A stretch of DNA of 64,000 nt, from assembly GCF_902167145.1 (NCBI RefSeq), contig NC_050097.1, positions 144,299,982-144,363,981 of the forward strand, written 5' to 3'. Position 1 is the stretch's first letter, and every line of letters begins with the position of its first letter. Below the pieces are notes generated by a model that did not search any database, had not been told where the DNA came from, and saw nothing but the letters and a program-made list of their open reading frames with translations. Shown piece after piece: positions 21,561-32,570 of the stretch. The position numbers and the translations under genes are program-made. This stretch comes from Zea mays (lineage: Eukaryota > Streptophyta > Magnoliopsida > Poales > Poaceae).

Positions 21561-23599
21561 TCATGGAGGTGGGCGGTTTGACCGGGGCTGCGTTGGGCTG
21601 AACCCTTCCGGAGGGTTGTTGGATGCCGCTCCAGATTGGCCCTGCACAGAGAAGAGATTGCATGTGTTATACCAGATGCATTACAAAAATCTAACTACAA
21701 TTTTGATACTCACAGGAGTGTGGAAGAGAGCAGGGTCAACTGGAGGGAACAATGGAGGTGGTGGAGCGATGCCCTGTGCGGCGCCAAGGCTCTGCATGTA
21801 CTGGAACATCTCCGCCATCCTCTGATGATCTGCCCGGCGCTCCGCCTCCCGCTCCGCCATCATCCTCGCCTCCATCTCATGACGTTCCCTCCTCTCTTCT
21901 TCTAGTTGGGTCTGTAATATTACAAGCCAACATTATAGTAACTCAAAGAGTAGGTATATAACTCAAGGAAGGACGAGTTACAGAAGCACTAACCTCGAGT
22001 TGCTGTATGCGATGCTGTGAGCTGTCGTGCCGAGGTCGAATGGCTGGACTCGAGCCCGTGCTCCTTGCTCTCACCTGAGACAGAGTGGGAGTGGAGGACG
22101 AGTCGATTGCCCCGTCGGCAATCCAGTACCGCCCATGTCTCTTGCCTCCTCCGACCCTCATGAGCACATCGGGGTCGATCGGCTCGGTGCTCGGATCATA
22201 GTCTGGGCCATGGACCTCCTGCGCCATGGCGGTGTAGTCATGGAGGCGGTTGTAGACGGCGGGGTTGGTGTAGGTCTCGGGCCCGTCATCCGGGTTGTAG
22301 GTGACGTCGGATGTCGCCTTACCCTTATGGACCATAACATAGGCCGAGAAGGTGGAGCAAGGCCTGCCACCATGTGACGCCGACTGCAACGAAAACCAAT
22401 GAGATAGTTAGAAATAATATCTAACTTAGTGCTATATATCTAAATAAAATAGGTGGCGTACCCATGCTTCGGCATATTGGCCCAGGCTCCAGCTGCCTTG
22501 GTGATGGGAGGGTCCTTGCATCATCAAACGCTGTTCCCGGCTAGCTGTGTGCGCCTCGTCCCACTCAGCCGAACACCACCTATCCACCATATGCTCCCAG
22601 CACAGAGGATGTGCGGCGCACCAATGTGGAATCACCTGCAAAGTAAACACATAAAGTGCATATCAGAAGATAAAATAAAATTCATGCATGGAGTACTGGT
22701 ACCAAACATGCATGACTTTACCTGCAGGTACTGCTCCCTGGTCAACGACATGGTTTGGGCTTGAGGTTTGGTCACCTTCTCCCCAAGGACGGAGCCATGG
22801 TAGGTGATGATGGCCTGGAAGCGGGCCTCATAGTGCATGTCCACGACGAGCTTCTTACAGCTCGTGGTGGCCACCACATCCGCCCTAGCCTCGTATCCAG
22901 CATCGCATCTGAAGAAATCCTGCATACAAAAACAATGTATCCATACATTATTTCAAGAATTTGCAACGAATGCGACATATTTTACATTATACTAAGACTT
23001 ACCCACAGCTCTTGCTTCACTCGCTCCGCCTTGTTATTGAATTCCCTGCCGTCCCGGTCTACTGCATCGGGCGCGACGGCGTAATGGTCGAAGGTAAAGG
23101 CTGGGCCCATCACTCCGGCGTACTCCACAAGTCCAGGGAAGTGTTCCCTGCACAGCAGGCCGAGGATGTTGTTGGGGGGCGACGATGACCCCCAGCATAA
23201 TCCAAAACCGTCCAAGACCTGCCCAAGTGATAAATAAAAAGTATTAGTTTATATTATGATTTTGAACACATAATATGAACAAGAATGAAGAACATAAAGT
23301 TACATACCTCTCCCCTTCCGGCCGAATCAGCGGCTGTCTGTCCCGAAGTATGGGACGCGGCAGGAGACTCGCGGGGCCTCGCAGGTAGATGCTCCTCGAA
23401 CTAGAGCCGCCTGAACCTAAGGTGTCCTGCTGCTGGTCGTCGTCGTCCTGCTGCTGGTCGTCGTCGTCCTGAGGCGCCGCCTGCTACTGCGCTACCTGCT
23501 CTGCCTCGTCATGCTGCGCTGCTTGCTCTGCATCGTCCACCGTCCTACTCCTCCCCCTCCTCCTCCTCAGGAAACCGCCCACCATATTTGTCCAACAAC
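21561..23599 (-). pseudogene. TNPA-like protein gene (Transposase_24 family), seven exons, one premature TAG
   Basis: Canonical GT-AG borders on the minus strand give exons 23599-23308, 23218-23003, 22919-22722, 22635-22462, 22383-21994, 21911-21714 and 21641-21561. The ATG is at 23585 (MVGGFLRRRRG) and the stop TGA at 21561. Key segments are ERVKQELW, VVDMHYEARFQAIITYH, LTREQYLQ, VIPHWCAAHPLCWEHMVDRW, MMQGPSHHQGSWSL, HKGKATSDVTYNPDD and MRVGGGKRHGRYWI. These match the plant Transposase_24 family found beside TNP2. The last exons form a Glu/Arg coiled coil with a Pro-rich tail. An in-frame TAG at 23484 (between QVAQ and QAAPQDDDD) kills the first exon. An AG acceptor 15 bp before the ATG implies an upstream leader exon, possibly shared with the TNP2 gene. 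Confidence 0.75.
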
Positions 23600-23685
23600 C
23601 TGCAATTAAGAGTAAACAAATAAGCACATATAAAAAGATGTATTTAAAAACAGGTGCGAAATAAAAAGTCATAACATTACATCGA

Positions 23686-26600
23686 TTAAAAATAATCTTC
23701 ATATGTGTCGGGGTTAGCCGGATCATAACTCTCATCATCACTATCAAGCATTTCAATCTCAACACCATCGGAAGACGCAACCTCATCATTGCCTTCAAGG
23801 ATTACTAAGTCATTATCATTTTGCACCTCATCATCCTCCTCATCAACAACCATTTCAATATCTACGTCCATTCCGATAGCTTCAGTTAAGTCTATCTCAA
23901 ATCGCCCTTCTAGCCCATCTTCTTGGAAGAACTCTCCATCATATGTGTCCGGGTCTAAGTTGTAATCTTCATCGTTAGGAACAGGTAACCTCCCGTGCGA
24001 TGATACCTTATACACAACATCCCAACCCTTAAGATGTTCTTTCGTTTGACACGCATATGGGAGATAATACACTTGTGTGGCCTGTTGGGCCACGATATAG
24101 ACATCGTCTCCTGCTAAGGTGGAATCTTGTCGAATTTCGACTATCCCAAGATTAGAATGTGTCCGTCTCGTCACTTGAGGGTCAAACCAATGACATTTGA
24201 ATATCACTGGAGTAAGAGGTTTGGAACCATAAAAATTGAGCTCATATATTTCTTCAATTCGTCCAAAATAATCGACATTGTCAAGGCCCGGCGTAAAGAC
24301 TCTAGAACACGTTGTTTTCCGATTGGGCCGACTTTTGTCGTAGTGTGTTGTGCGAAAACGGTATCCATTGACGTCATACCCAGAATATTTCTTGACCCTA
24401 TAAGCAAAGTCGTTGGCTACTTGTCTCAACTCGGCACTCATAGACGGATCTCTTTGGCCCTGCAAGTATTCGCAAGTTAAAAGACGCTAAATTGAGTTCA
24501 AAGACGTATCTCTTTTACAAACTAAGCACGTACCTTACGTTTGAACCAGGAAATGAAATTGGGCAACCCATTTCTCGCACCCTTTCTAAGAAGAGCGTCA
24601 TATTCCTGTGGAGTGGGATCCCTTGATCGACGCCAGAATTCATGAAGAAATTGTTCCATGTATGGCGTCACCTCTTCAAGGTTGGTCAATACGTATAGCA
24701 TGATATGCCGCCACTCTTCATGTGTCAGGGTCTTGGTGGTCGAGCCACTTGCGCTTCCGAGTTGGCCTCGAAATATGCTAAGGTTCGATTCATTGGCGCC
24801 ATCATTGTAACGAGGGGGTGGATTATGCACGCTCGGCAGTTTGTCACCATAATAAATTGTTGTGAAGTTTGAGACCTCCTCTAGAATGTATGCCTCTGCA
24901 ATGGAAGCCTCGATTTTGCATTTATTTCTACATTTCTTTCGAATAGTCTTTAGACATCTCTCGATTGGATAGCACCAACGTCCCTGCACGGGGCCCCCCA
25001 TTCGTGCCTCATAGGGGAGATGAAGAATCAAATGCTGCATTGGATTGAAGAAGCCGGGTGGAAATATCTTCTCAAGCTTACACCGTAACACGGGGGCCAA
25101 TCTTTCCAAGTCTGCAACAACGGTTCGAGATAACTCTTTTGCACAAAGCTGACGGAAGAAATAGCTCAACTCTGAAAGCGCTAGCCAGACATGCTCAGGG
25201 ACATAGCCTCGAACCATCGCAGGAAGAATCCGTTCAATCCATATGTGGAAGTCATGACTCTTCATCCCTAAGACTCGCATAGTAGATAAGTTCACCCCCC
25301 TACTCAGGTTAGATGCATACCCATCAGGGAACATCAACATCTTGATCCACTGAAGTACTTCCTTCCTCTAGGCCCTGCTTAGGACGAAATCGGCCTTAGG
25401 CCTTCTCCACGTCTTTCCGCCACTTGGCGGCTTCATCTCTAGTTTTGGTCTATCACATAACGCTGCCAAATCCACTCTTGCCTTCACATTATCCTTTGAC
25501 TTATCAGGAATGTCCATAATTGTTGCCCACAGTGCCTCAGCAACATTCTTTTCAGTGTGCATCACGTCAATGTTGTGTGGAAGGAGCAGGTCGTCATAAT
25601 AGGGGAGCCGAGTCAAGCCAGACTTATGTGTCCACATATGCTGCTCACCATATCCCACAAAACCACCTTCTGTATTGGCCACGAGCCCATCTATCTGTTG
25701 ACAAATTTCGGCACCAGTCATCGTTGCAGGTGGGCGGTCTGTCACTACGACACCTTTCGTAAAGTTCTTGATGTCTAGGCGGAATGGATGGTCAGCAGGA
25801 AGAAATTGTCGATGTTTATCGAAGGACGAATATTTGCCACCCTTTTTCAACCAAATGAACCTGAGAGCTTCCTTGCAAACTGGGCATGGGAACTTACCGT
25901 GAACACACCAGGCACAGAATAGCCCATACACCGGTAAGTCATGCATTGAGTACTGGTACCAAACATGCATTCTGAAGTTTGTCTTCGTAGCTCGGTCATA
26001 CGTCCATACCCCTTCCTCCCAGGCACGTACCAATTCATCGATCAAAGGCTCCATGTACACGCCCATTTTGTTCCCCGGGTGTCCGGGAATTATCAACGAC
26101 ACGAATATATTCTGCCTTTGAAAGCACACACCAGGGAGAGATTGATTGGGATAACAAACACGAACCAACATGTGTACGGGGTAGCGCTCATTAGGGATTG
26201 AACCCATCTGTGGCCAACGCAACACGTACATTACGAGCCTCTTCGGCTTTCTCACGGTGAATGTCATCAAAGTGTTTCCATGCTTCACCATCTGATGCAT
26301 GCACCATCTTGTCAGGATTGTATCGTTTTCCATTTTTGTGCCATGTCATATGTTTCGCGGATTCCTCTGTCATGTACAGACGCTGGATCCTCAGTATGAA
26401 CGGAAGGTTTCGTAGGATTGTCAAGGGGATGTCGAGCTGCCTCTTCTGTCCATCACCAGAGTCTACCTCCATAAACCTAGACGGATTACAGTTGGGACAG
26501 TACTTTGCCTCCGTGTATTCTTTCCTAAATAGCACGCAGCCCTTCGGACAAGCATGAATCTGCTCATACGTCATCTTGAGTGCACGAAGTAGTTTCTGTG

Positions 26601-27186
26601 CCTCGTACATGCTCTTTGGCAGAACGTGATCATCCGGAAGCAGACTCCCAATAACCGTCAACAAGCCATCGAATGCGTCTCTACTCATGTTGTACTGCGA
26701 CTTGAACGCCATTACACGCCCAATGGCATCCAGTTGAGAAACCTTTGTCTGGCCGTGAAGGGGCTTCTGTGCTGCGTCGAACATGTCGTAGAACGCCTTT
26801 GCAGTCGGCTCTGGCTCGTCATCCATACATCCTCCCGTGTACTGTGCCTCCTGATAGTCGTTCAACATATCCGCTACCCCCGCATCCGCGTCATAATCCT
26901 CGACACGTTGTCTCAGCACCTCCTCTCTCGTACGATGCGCTTCACCATGAAATATCCACCGATTATAGCCCGGCGTAAATCCATTCTTCCAAATATGTTC
27001 TACCATGGTCTTCTTTGGTTTTCTTTTCCGGTTGTCACATTTGCTGCACGGGCATGGGACTAGACTCGCTCCTTTAGCAGCTTCGCCATATGCCCGTTCC
27101 ACGAAATCATCGGTCTTTCTAATCCATTCAGTGGTGACATCGTTCCTTCCTCTACGGCCCGTGTACATCCACTCACGGTCCTCCAT
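23686..27186 (-). pseudogene. TNP2-like CACTA transposase (frameshifted)
   Basis: The start is ATG 27186 (MEDREWMYTGRRG). The N-terminal Transpos_assoc domain (about residues 1-80, CPCSKCDN) is followed by a transposase_21 core with a CPKGC...YCPNC cluster, then DUF4218-type sequence (about 25340-24530, LPYEARMGGPVQGRWCYPIE) and DUF4216-type sequence (24459 onward, WFDPQVTRRTH, VYYLPYA), ending at 23686. An intron lies at 24460-24533 with normal borders. Damage: the frame is lost just after DGFNP (about 26191), again about 60 bp on, and a TAG stops it at 25368 (FVLSRA, stop, RKEVLQW). Otherwise the length is that of a full family member. It is transcribed toward the TNPA-like gene. Confidence 0.88.
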
Positions 27187-27210
27187 CCCCTAACAGAAGC
27201 CTAGCAACAG

Positions 27211-27257
27211 AAAATTTCGGCAGCACCTCCCCTGCACGGGGAGGTTACGAAATCCTG
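27211..27257 (-). promoter_or_regulatory. TNP2 leader exon segment with strong hairpin
   Basis: Read on the minus strand, a splice acceptor TTTATTTGCAG is followed by GATTTCGTAACC and the palindrome CCTCCCC-GTGCA-GGGGAGG, then GTGCTGCCGAAATTTT, about 25 nt before the ATG at 27186. It would form a stable hairpin in the 5' untranslated RNA. Nearly the same segment occurs in the MULE at 54316-54360. Confidence 0.6.
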
Positions 27258-27672
27258 CAAATAAAAGTATCAGCACGATGGCTGTCTTCCACGCATAATT
27301 CAACGGCACGATGGCCGGAAATCCATGCATAAAATGATAAGGACATTCAACCTACGCACAAATACCCTCATTCTCCTTCTCATTAAAAATGTGATTGTGT
27401 CTACTTTGATTACATTAATATAAACATGTCTACTTTGATTACATTAATATAAACATGTGTTTGTTCAAATTAAATCATGGTAAATAATATTGTTTATTAA
27501 CTAATACCAGTTCATTATCAACAAATGACCAAAACAGTTAAACATGCATATAAATAATATTGTTTATTAACTAAAAAACACGCAACATATAAATATGCAT
27601 AAATTCATGAACACCCATATAAACACGCATATAAACACGCATATAAATAATATAAACACGCATAATTTATAC

Positions 27673-27975
27673 CTTCGGTGGCGGGCGGCGAGGCGGCGGC
27701 GCGACGAGCGAGCGGGTGCGGCGGGCACGGCCGCGGGGAGGGGGCGGGCAGACGGCGCACGGCGCACGGCCGCGGAGGGCACGACGCACGACCGAGGAGG
27801 GCGCGGCGGGCGGCGCGGCGGGCACGGCACACGGCCGCGGCAAGGGGCCGGCGTGGGGAGGCCGCGACGGCGGGCAGACGGCGTAGGGAGGCCGCGGCGG
27901 CCGGCAGACGGCGCGGCAGCGGGCACAAAGGCGCGGCGACGGGCACAAAGGCGGCGCGGCGGCGCGGGCAGTGAA
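27673..27975 (-). promoter_or_regulatory. CpG-dense probable first (leader) exon and promoter of the CACTA genes
   Basis: This stretch is extremely GC- and CpG-rich (CGGCGGGC, GGCCGCGG and similar, repeated). On the minus strand it ends CACCGAAG|GTATAA, a good splice donor, which could join the acceptor at 27257. Its long open frames on both strands are low-complexity Arg/Ala/Pro and look like by-products of composition. It probably contains the transcription start of the TNP2-like gene. Confidence 0.45.
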
Positions 27976-28040
27976 GAAAGGAAGACAGCGCGTGAGAGAA
28001 GAGAAAGGAGAAAGAAGAACGGTCGGATAATTATTTTCCT

Positions 28041-29545
28041 TCTTTGCCGAGTGCCAGCGATCTGGCACTCGGCAAAGATTTTTTTAAAATTATAAAATAT
28101 TCTTTGCCGAGTGCCAGATCGGCGGCACTCGGCAAAGGTCCCCCGTTGCGGCACTCGGCAAAGATTCTTTACTACCTCTTTGCCGAGTGTCTAACAGCTA
28201 GCACTCGGCAAAGCTGCCTTTGCCGAGTGTCATCTCTAGACACTCGGCAAAGTATATTTTTATTTTTTTGATTTTGTCTTCCAAACTTTTTGTGGTATGT
28301 TCATACACTATGTAGACCTACATGTATCATTTGTGGACAATTATAACATAGTTTCAATTGTTAGTAGATTTAGTTCGTTTATTTGAATTTCTTCGGAAAA
28401 TTCAAATTTGAACTGCAGGTCACTCGAAACTTGGACAACCGTACATGCAAAAATGATATTCATGTTACTTAGCATAAGTTACGACCGATTGCAGGTGCGG
28501 ACCGGAAACTTCGAGCAACATGCTCACTAAACATGGCCGTGAACTTGGCATCCACATGTTTAAAAATTGTATAAAACACAAACAAAGTCAGAAAATCATG
28601 AAACTTGTCCACGTGTCATGATATCATATGTACAGGCTGTGATAAAAATTTTAGAATGTTTGGAGAAAGTTGTGAGACAGTATGTGTAGAAACATAAGAG
28701 ATCCACATTGAAACTCTTTGATTTCATGTGTAGTCCTCTAGGTTTCTACACATAGTGTCTCACAACTTTCTCCAAACATTCTAAAATTTTTATCACAGCC
28801 TGTACATATGATATCATGACACGTGGACAAGTTTCATGATTTTCTGACTTTGTTTGTGTTTTATACAATTTTTAAACATGTGGATGCCAAGTTCACGGCC
28901 ATGTTTTGTGAGCATGTTGCTCGAAGTTTCCGGTCCGCACCTGCAATCGGTCGTAACTTATGCTAAGTAACATTAATATCATTTTTGCATATACGGTTGT
29001 CCAAGTTTCGAGTGACCTGCAGTTCAAATTTGAATTTTCCGAAGAAATTCAAATAAACGAACTAAATCTACTAACGATTGAAACTATGTTATAATTGTCC
29101 ACAAATGATACATGTAGGTCTACATAGTGTAGGAACATACCACAAAAAGTTTGGGAGACAAAATCAAAAAAATAAAAATATACTTTGCCGAGTGTCTAGA
29201 GATGACACTCGGCAAAGGCAGCTTTGCCGAGTGCTAGCTGTTAGACACTCGGCAAAGAAGCCTCTTTGCCGAGTGCCAGACTTTGGCTCTCGGCAAAGAC
29301 TGACGGCCGTCAGCTTTGGGACGGTCGTTGACGACCCTTTGCCGAGAGCCCCCTTTGCCGAGTGTTTGACACTCGGCAAACTTGTCTTTGCCGAGTGCCG
29401 TACTGTGCCGAGTGTTCAGCACTTGGTAAAGGGGCTCTGTGCCGAGAGCCTAACTTTACCGAGTGCGGCACTCGGCAAAGCTTTCTTTGCTGAGTGCCCG
29501 ACAAAATACACTCGGCAAAGAATACAACACTCGGCAAAGCCTCGG
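28041..29545. repeat. Right subterminal TTTGCCGAGTG array
   Basis: Motif pairs occupy 28041-28250 and 29180-29545. The gap between them is filled by the body of a large inverted repeat. Variants such as TTTGCCGAGAGC near 29340 show drift. Confidence 0.85.
28177..29258. repeat. Large near-perfect inverted repeat, 517-bp arms, 48-bp loop
   Basis: The left arm 28177-28693 is the reverse complement of 28742-29258, with equal arm length and only about ten mismatches seen by eye (about 98 percent identity). The spacer is 28694-28741. The outer part of each arm holds two TTTGCCGAGTG motif pairs; the inner part is unique sequence. A transcript through it would fold into a hairpin of about 500 bp. 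Confidence 0.9.
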
Positions 29546-29560
29546 ACTCCGGTAGTGTTT

Positions 29561-30017
29561 GTTTGTTGCTTGGATTTTTTTAAAACCTTTTAGGACATGA
29601 GAATTACTTCTGCTCTCCTTTTCACCTCACCCCTTTGATCCGTGTCTTCATACACTACCATCACATTCTACTACGCTTCTTCGTGTCCACCATCCTACAG
29701 GTCCAACTCCAATACTTTACAAACATATATACCCACATTCTGCATTGCTCCTATAGAGCAATTTACCACAGCGAATGTCCTCGTCTGTTTCTAGATGCTT
29801 GTCATGTTTGTTGGTGAGGAAGGCTTTCTATTAGTGCATCTTCTTGGCTAACAATATGTTTGAATACTTACAGCATGCTTTTTGTTCAACCCAATATTTT
29901 GAGCCTTTTGTCATCCTTTGCTTCTTAACAAACATTCATCCTCTCTACCATTGGCAAATGTAGGTAGCTCCACAATCTGCATTGATCCTATAGATCAATT
30001 TACCATAGTGAATGCCC
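29561..30017. other. Low-copy DNA, no gene recognised
   Basis: This is sequence continuing from the CACTA target site. CCTATAGA(G/T)CAATTTACCA recurs at 29750 and 29988, hinting at an old local duplication. No coding evidence. Confidence 0.3.
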
Positions 30018-30269
30018 TCAAATGACGCTGATCCAATACCTAGCTAGTGGTAATTGTGAGACAAATCCGTTTTTGGTGTCTACTTCGTCTTCAAGTTTTG
30101 AAGTGGTAGTGAGGAGATCTGAAAGGCCAGTCTTACGGATGCCTCCCAGTTCCCCAGATATGATGAGTCTCTTGTCTTCTAGGAGTGCGACGGTAGTAGC
30201 ATGATGTGGTTCAACGAAAGGTTGTCTGAGCCATACACTCAGGGTTCTATCTTCTAAGTGTATAGGCTT
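30018..30269 (-). CDS. Unidentified minus-strand open segment (84 codons)
   Basis: The minus strand is open from the TAG at 30270-30272 down to TGA at 30018. It carries HLEDRTLSVWLRQPF near its start and LLEDKRLIISGELGG in the middle. The D-R-T-L-S-V-W plus L-I-I-S-G spacing is faintly like a WD40 blade, but I cannot assign it. It may be one decayed exon of a host gene. No ATG is near its start. Confidence 0.25.
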   Translation of the reverse strand, partial: KPIHLEDRTLSVWLRQPFVEPHHATTVALLEDKRLIISGELGGIRKTGLSDLLTTTSKLEDEVDTKNGFVSQLPLARYWISVI

Positions 30270-30544
30270 CTACCATTTCCTATGAGAACCAGTCTCTTGT
30301 ATTCTACCATTTTCTATCAGAACCATTTTCTGCATCAGTTGTTCCCAAAGAAGGATTTATGCTTACTAAGGACTCTAAAATAAAGGGTTTGGATGATGGT
30401 ATTCAAGATTCTAACATGTATTATCAGGTAATTCTTTTCAATAGATAGATTGTCGCCAAATTTCGTTTGCATAATGTAGAACTGCTATTATTGCTTTCGT
30501 TGAATCGGCCTATACAAAGATATATACGTAACACCCAAAGACAC

Positions 30545-30660
30545 CATTTTTCTCAAACACGCAGAAGAGCTGTGTAACATTATATTAAGAAGAAGTAGCA
30601 AAAATCCAAAATGGACCCAAAGACAAAGGTACAAAGAGGCCAATTCAAGGCGACCAAAAC
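30545..30660 (-). mobile_element. LINE-like 3' tail fragment
   Basis: On the minus strand the order CTACTTCTTCTTAATATAATG, CAGCTCTTCTGCGTGTTTGAGAAAAA is the characteristic 3' end of many plant LINEs. There is no reverse transcriptase nearby, so only a short 5'-truncated tail is present. Confidence 0.45.
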
Positions 30661-30896
30661 TTTACATACACAAACTTTTTGAAGTGAAGTTTTTTTTTTG
30701 AAGTGAAGTTTACGTACACAAACTTATCCATAGGCCCTAAATACCAACCAAAAAAACTTGGGAAATGAAGCTAAATGTTGTTTCTTATCAAACCATAAAC
30801 TTGGGAGACGAAACACATTCTCTTTCAATTTGCACAATATTAATAGTCAAATGAAATTATTTGATCAATATGTGACTTCAATTCTGTCAAGTGAAA

Positions 30897-31740
30897 CTAT
30901 TCATTTGTTTTCTTCTTTGACTTTTTTGCAGCGTTATTATCAATCCTGCTAATATCAGCAGCGGCCTTCACTATTTTGAAGTTTATGGCATAGATTTCAA
31001 AGCACCATAGCGTGGACCTATTTCCCATGTGCCAATTACTGTAATAAAACTTATTTCTCTATTGGGAGAGCCACCACTATTGTCAATTTCAAACCTTTCT
31101 TTTCAATGTGGTATTCATTGCTACTGCATGCTAAAAGTCCTTTTTGCTATATTATATATCTTTGTTTTATATTCACACTTATTTTTAGTATTGTATGCAC
31201 TTATGAACATTTGGCGACCTTTTAAGTGCACCAATGTGTACAAATGCAGGGAGGAGGGAGTGACATATTTTCTCGGTTCAATGTAAATGCAACTTTTTCA
31301 TACACATATTCTTGCCTATAGATTATATTGGAAGGAGGTTCATAAATTTACCTTTTGGAGCTTCATGGGCAAAAGTTACTATGCGAACATCATCTTTTGA
31401 TACTCCTAGAAGGTTCTTTTTGGATACTGTTTAGGTATACTACATAGGATTTTATTGTAATTCCAGTCCTAAGATGCAATCTCTAATATAAAATATGACA
31501 GATCTGTCCACTGAAGCGACCTATTAAATGGGGGGTTGTTGTTACCTTCTCTTCTTCATCTTCAAAGAATTTCAGTTTTCGTGTAGAAGGTGGCTTAACT
31601 TTGGAGTTGTCCATAGCCCAGTTCTGGTCTAATGGAATTGCTAGGCATGAACCTACCTATGTTGATTTTGAAGTGCTCCTATCTACATCAGTAGTTCTTT
31701 TCCCTTTCTTCTTTCTCTCTGACCAACCTTAATTCTTCGT
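30897..31740 (-). pseudogene. Last three exons of an unidentified host gene, phase-matched
   Basis: Three minus-strand segments join in phase. Exon A (about 31740-31521) includes LDQNWAMDNSKVKPPSTRKL and an acidic FFEDEEEK, and ends at a GT donor after one base of a codon. Exon B (31405-31352, 54 bp) has KDDVRIVTFAHEAPK with AG and GT borders. Exon C (31038-30897) has VIGTWEIGPRYG and ends KKSKKKTNE then TAG. Codon phase fits at both junctions. Decay shows as a TAG at 31657 in exon A and a one-base loss in exon C after PRYGA. I do not recognise the family. Upstream exons would lie past the Huck insertion, beyond 52190, but none is seen there. Confidence 0.45.
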
Positions 31741-32308
31741 CTCCTAGATAAATTTGTAAGTGACTAGTGAGGCAATTTCTTTATACCTGCTTATTTCCTA
31801 CTGTAGATTATTGTCGGGGACCATAATTAGGGGTACCCTCAAGACGCCTAATTATCAGCTGGTAACCCCCATCAGCATAAAGCTGCAGAGGCCTGATGGG
31901 TGCGATTAAGTCAGGGATCAGTCCATACGAGCGACTCGATCACGCCTCGCCCGAGCCTAGCCTCGGGCAAGGGCAGCCGACCCCGAGGGATTTCCGTCTC
32001 GCCCGAGGCCCCCCTTTAACGGCGGACACATCTCCGGCTCGCCCGAGGCCTTGCCTTCGCTAAGAAGCAACCCTGACTAAATCGCCGCGCCGACCGACCG
32101 AGTCGCAGGAGCATTTAACGCAAAGGTAGCCTGACACCTTTATCCTGACGCGCGCCCCCCGGCAGAGCCGAAGTGACCGCCGTCACTTCGCCGCTCCACT
32201 GACCGGTCTGACAGAAGGACAGCGCCGCCTGTGCCACTCTGACTGCAGTGCCACTTGACAGAGTGAGACTGACAGGCAGTCAGGCCCTGCCAAAGGCGCC
32301 ATAGGAAA

Positions 32309-32570
32309 CTCCGCTCCGCCCGACCCAGGGCTCGGACTCGGGCTAAGCCCCGGAAGACGACGAACTCCGCTCCGCCCGACCCAGGGCTCGGACTCGGGCT
32401 AAGCCCCGGAAGACGGCGAACTCCGCTCCGCCCGACCCAGGGCTCGGACTCGGGCTAAGCCCCGGAAGACGGCGAACTCCGCTCCGCCCGACCCAGGGCT
32501 CGGACTCGGGCTAAGCCCCGGAACACGGCGAACTCCGCTCCGCCCGACCCAGGGCTCGGACTCCGCCCTG
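32309..32570 (+). repeat. 56-bp tandem array, four full units plus one partial
   Basis: Each unit runs AACTCCGCTCCGCCCGACCC to CCCCGGAAGACGGCG. The last copy diverges after GGCTCGGACTC. The other LTR has six full units. Confidence 0.9.

Larger units (their letters stand above)
20732..29557 (-). mobile_element. CACTA (En/Spm-type) transposon, 8826 bp, TSD TTT
   Basis: The left end is CACTATCAGAATC. The right end is the complement of CACTACCGGAGTCC. Both run into GGCTTTGCCGAG, giving imperfect 28-bp terminal inverted repeats. A TTT triplet lies outside each end. Dozens of TTTGCCGAGTG motifs in both orientations fill the terminal regions, the binding-site arrays typical of the superfamily. Two transposition genes, TNP2-like and TNPA-like, are on the minus strand. 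Stops and frameshifts in both make this copy unlikely to move on its own, but its ends look usable by an active relative. Confidence 0.93.

Noticed and set aside
27567..28154. Long Arg/Ala/Pro-rich frames on both strands
   Set aside because: All are low complexity and driven by the CpG-rich stretch, with no domain or start context. Kept only as a probable leader or promoter region.
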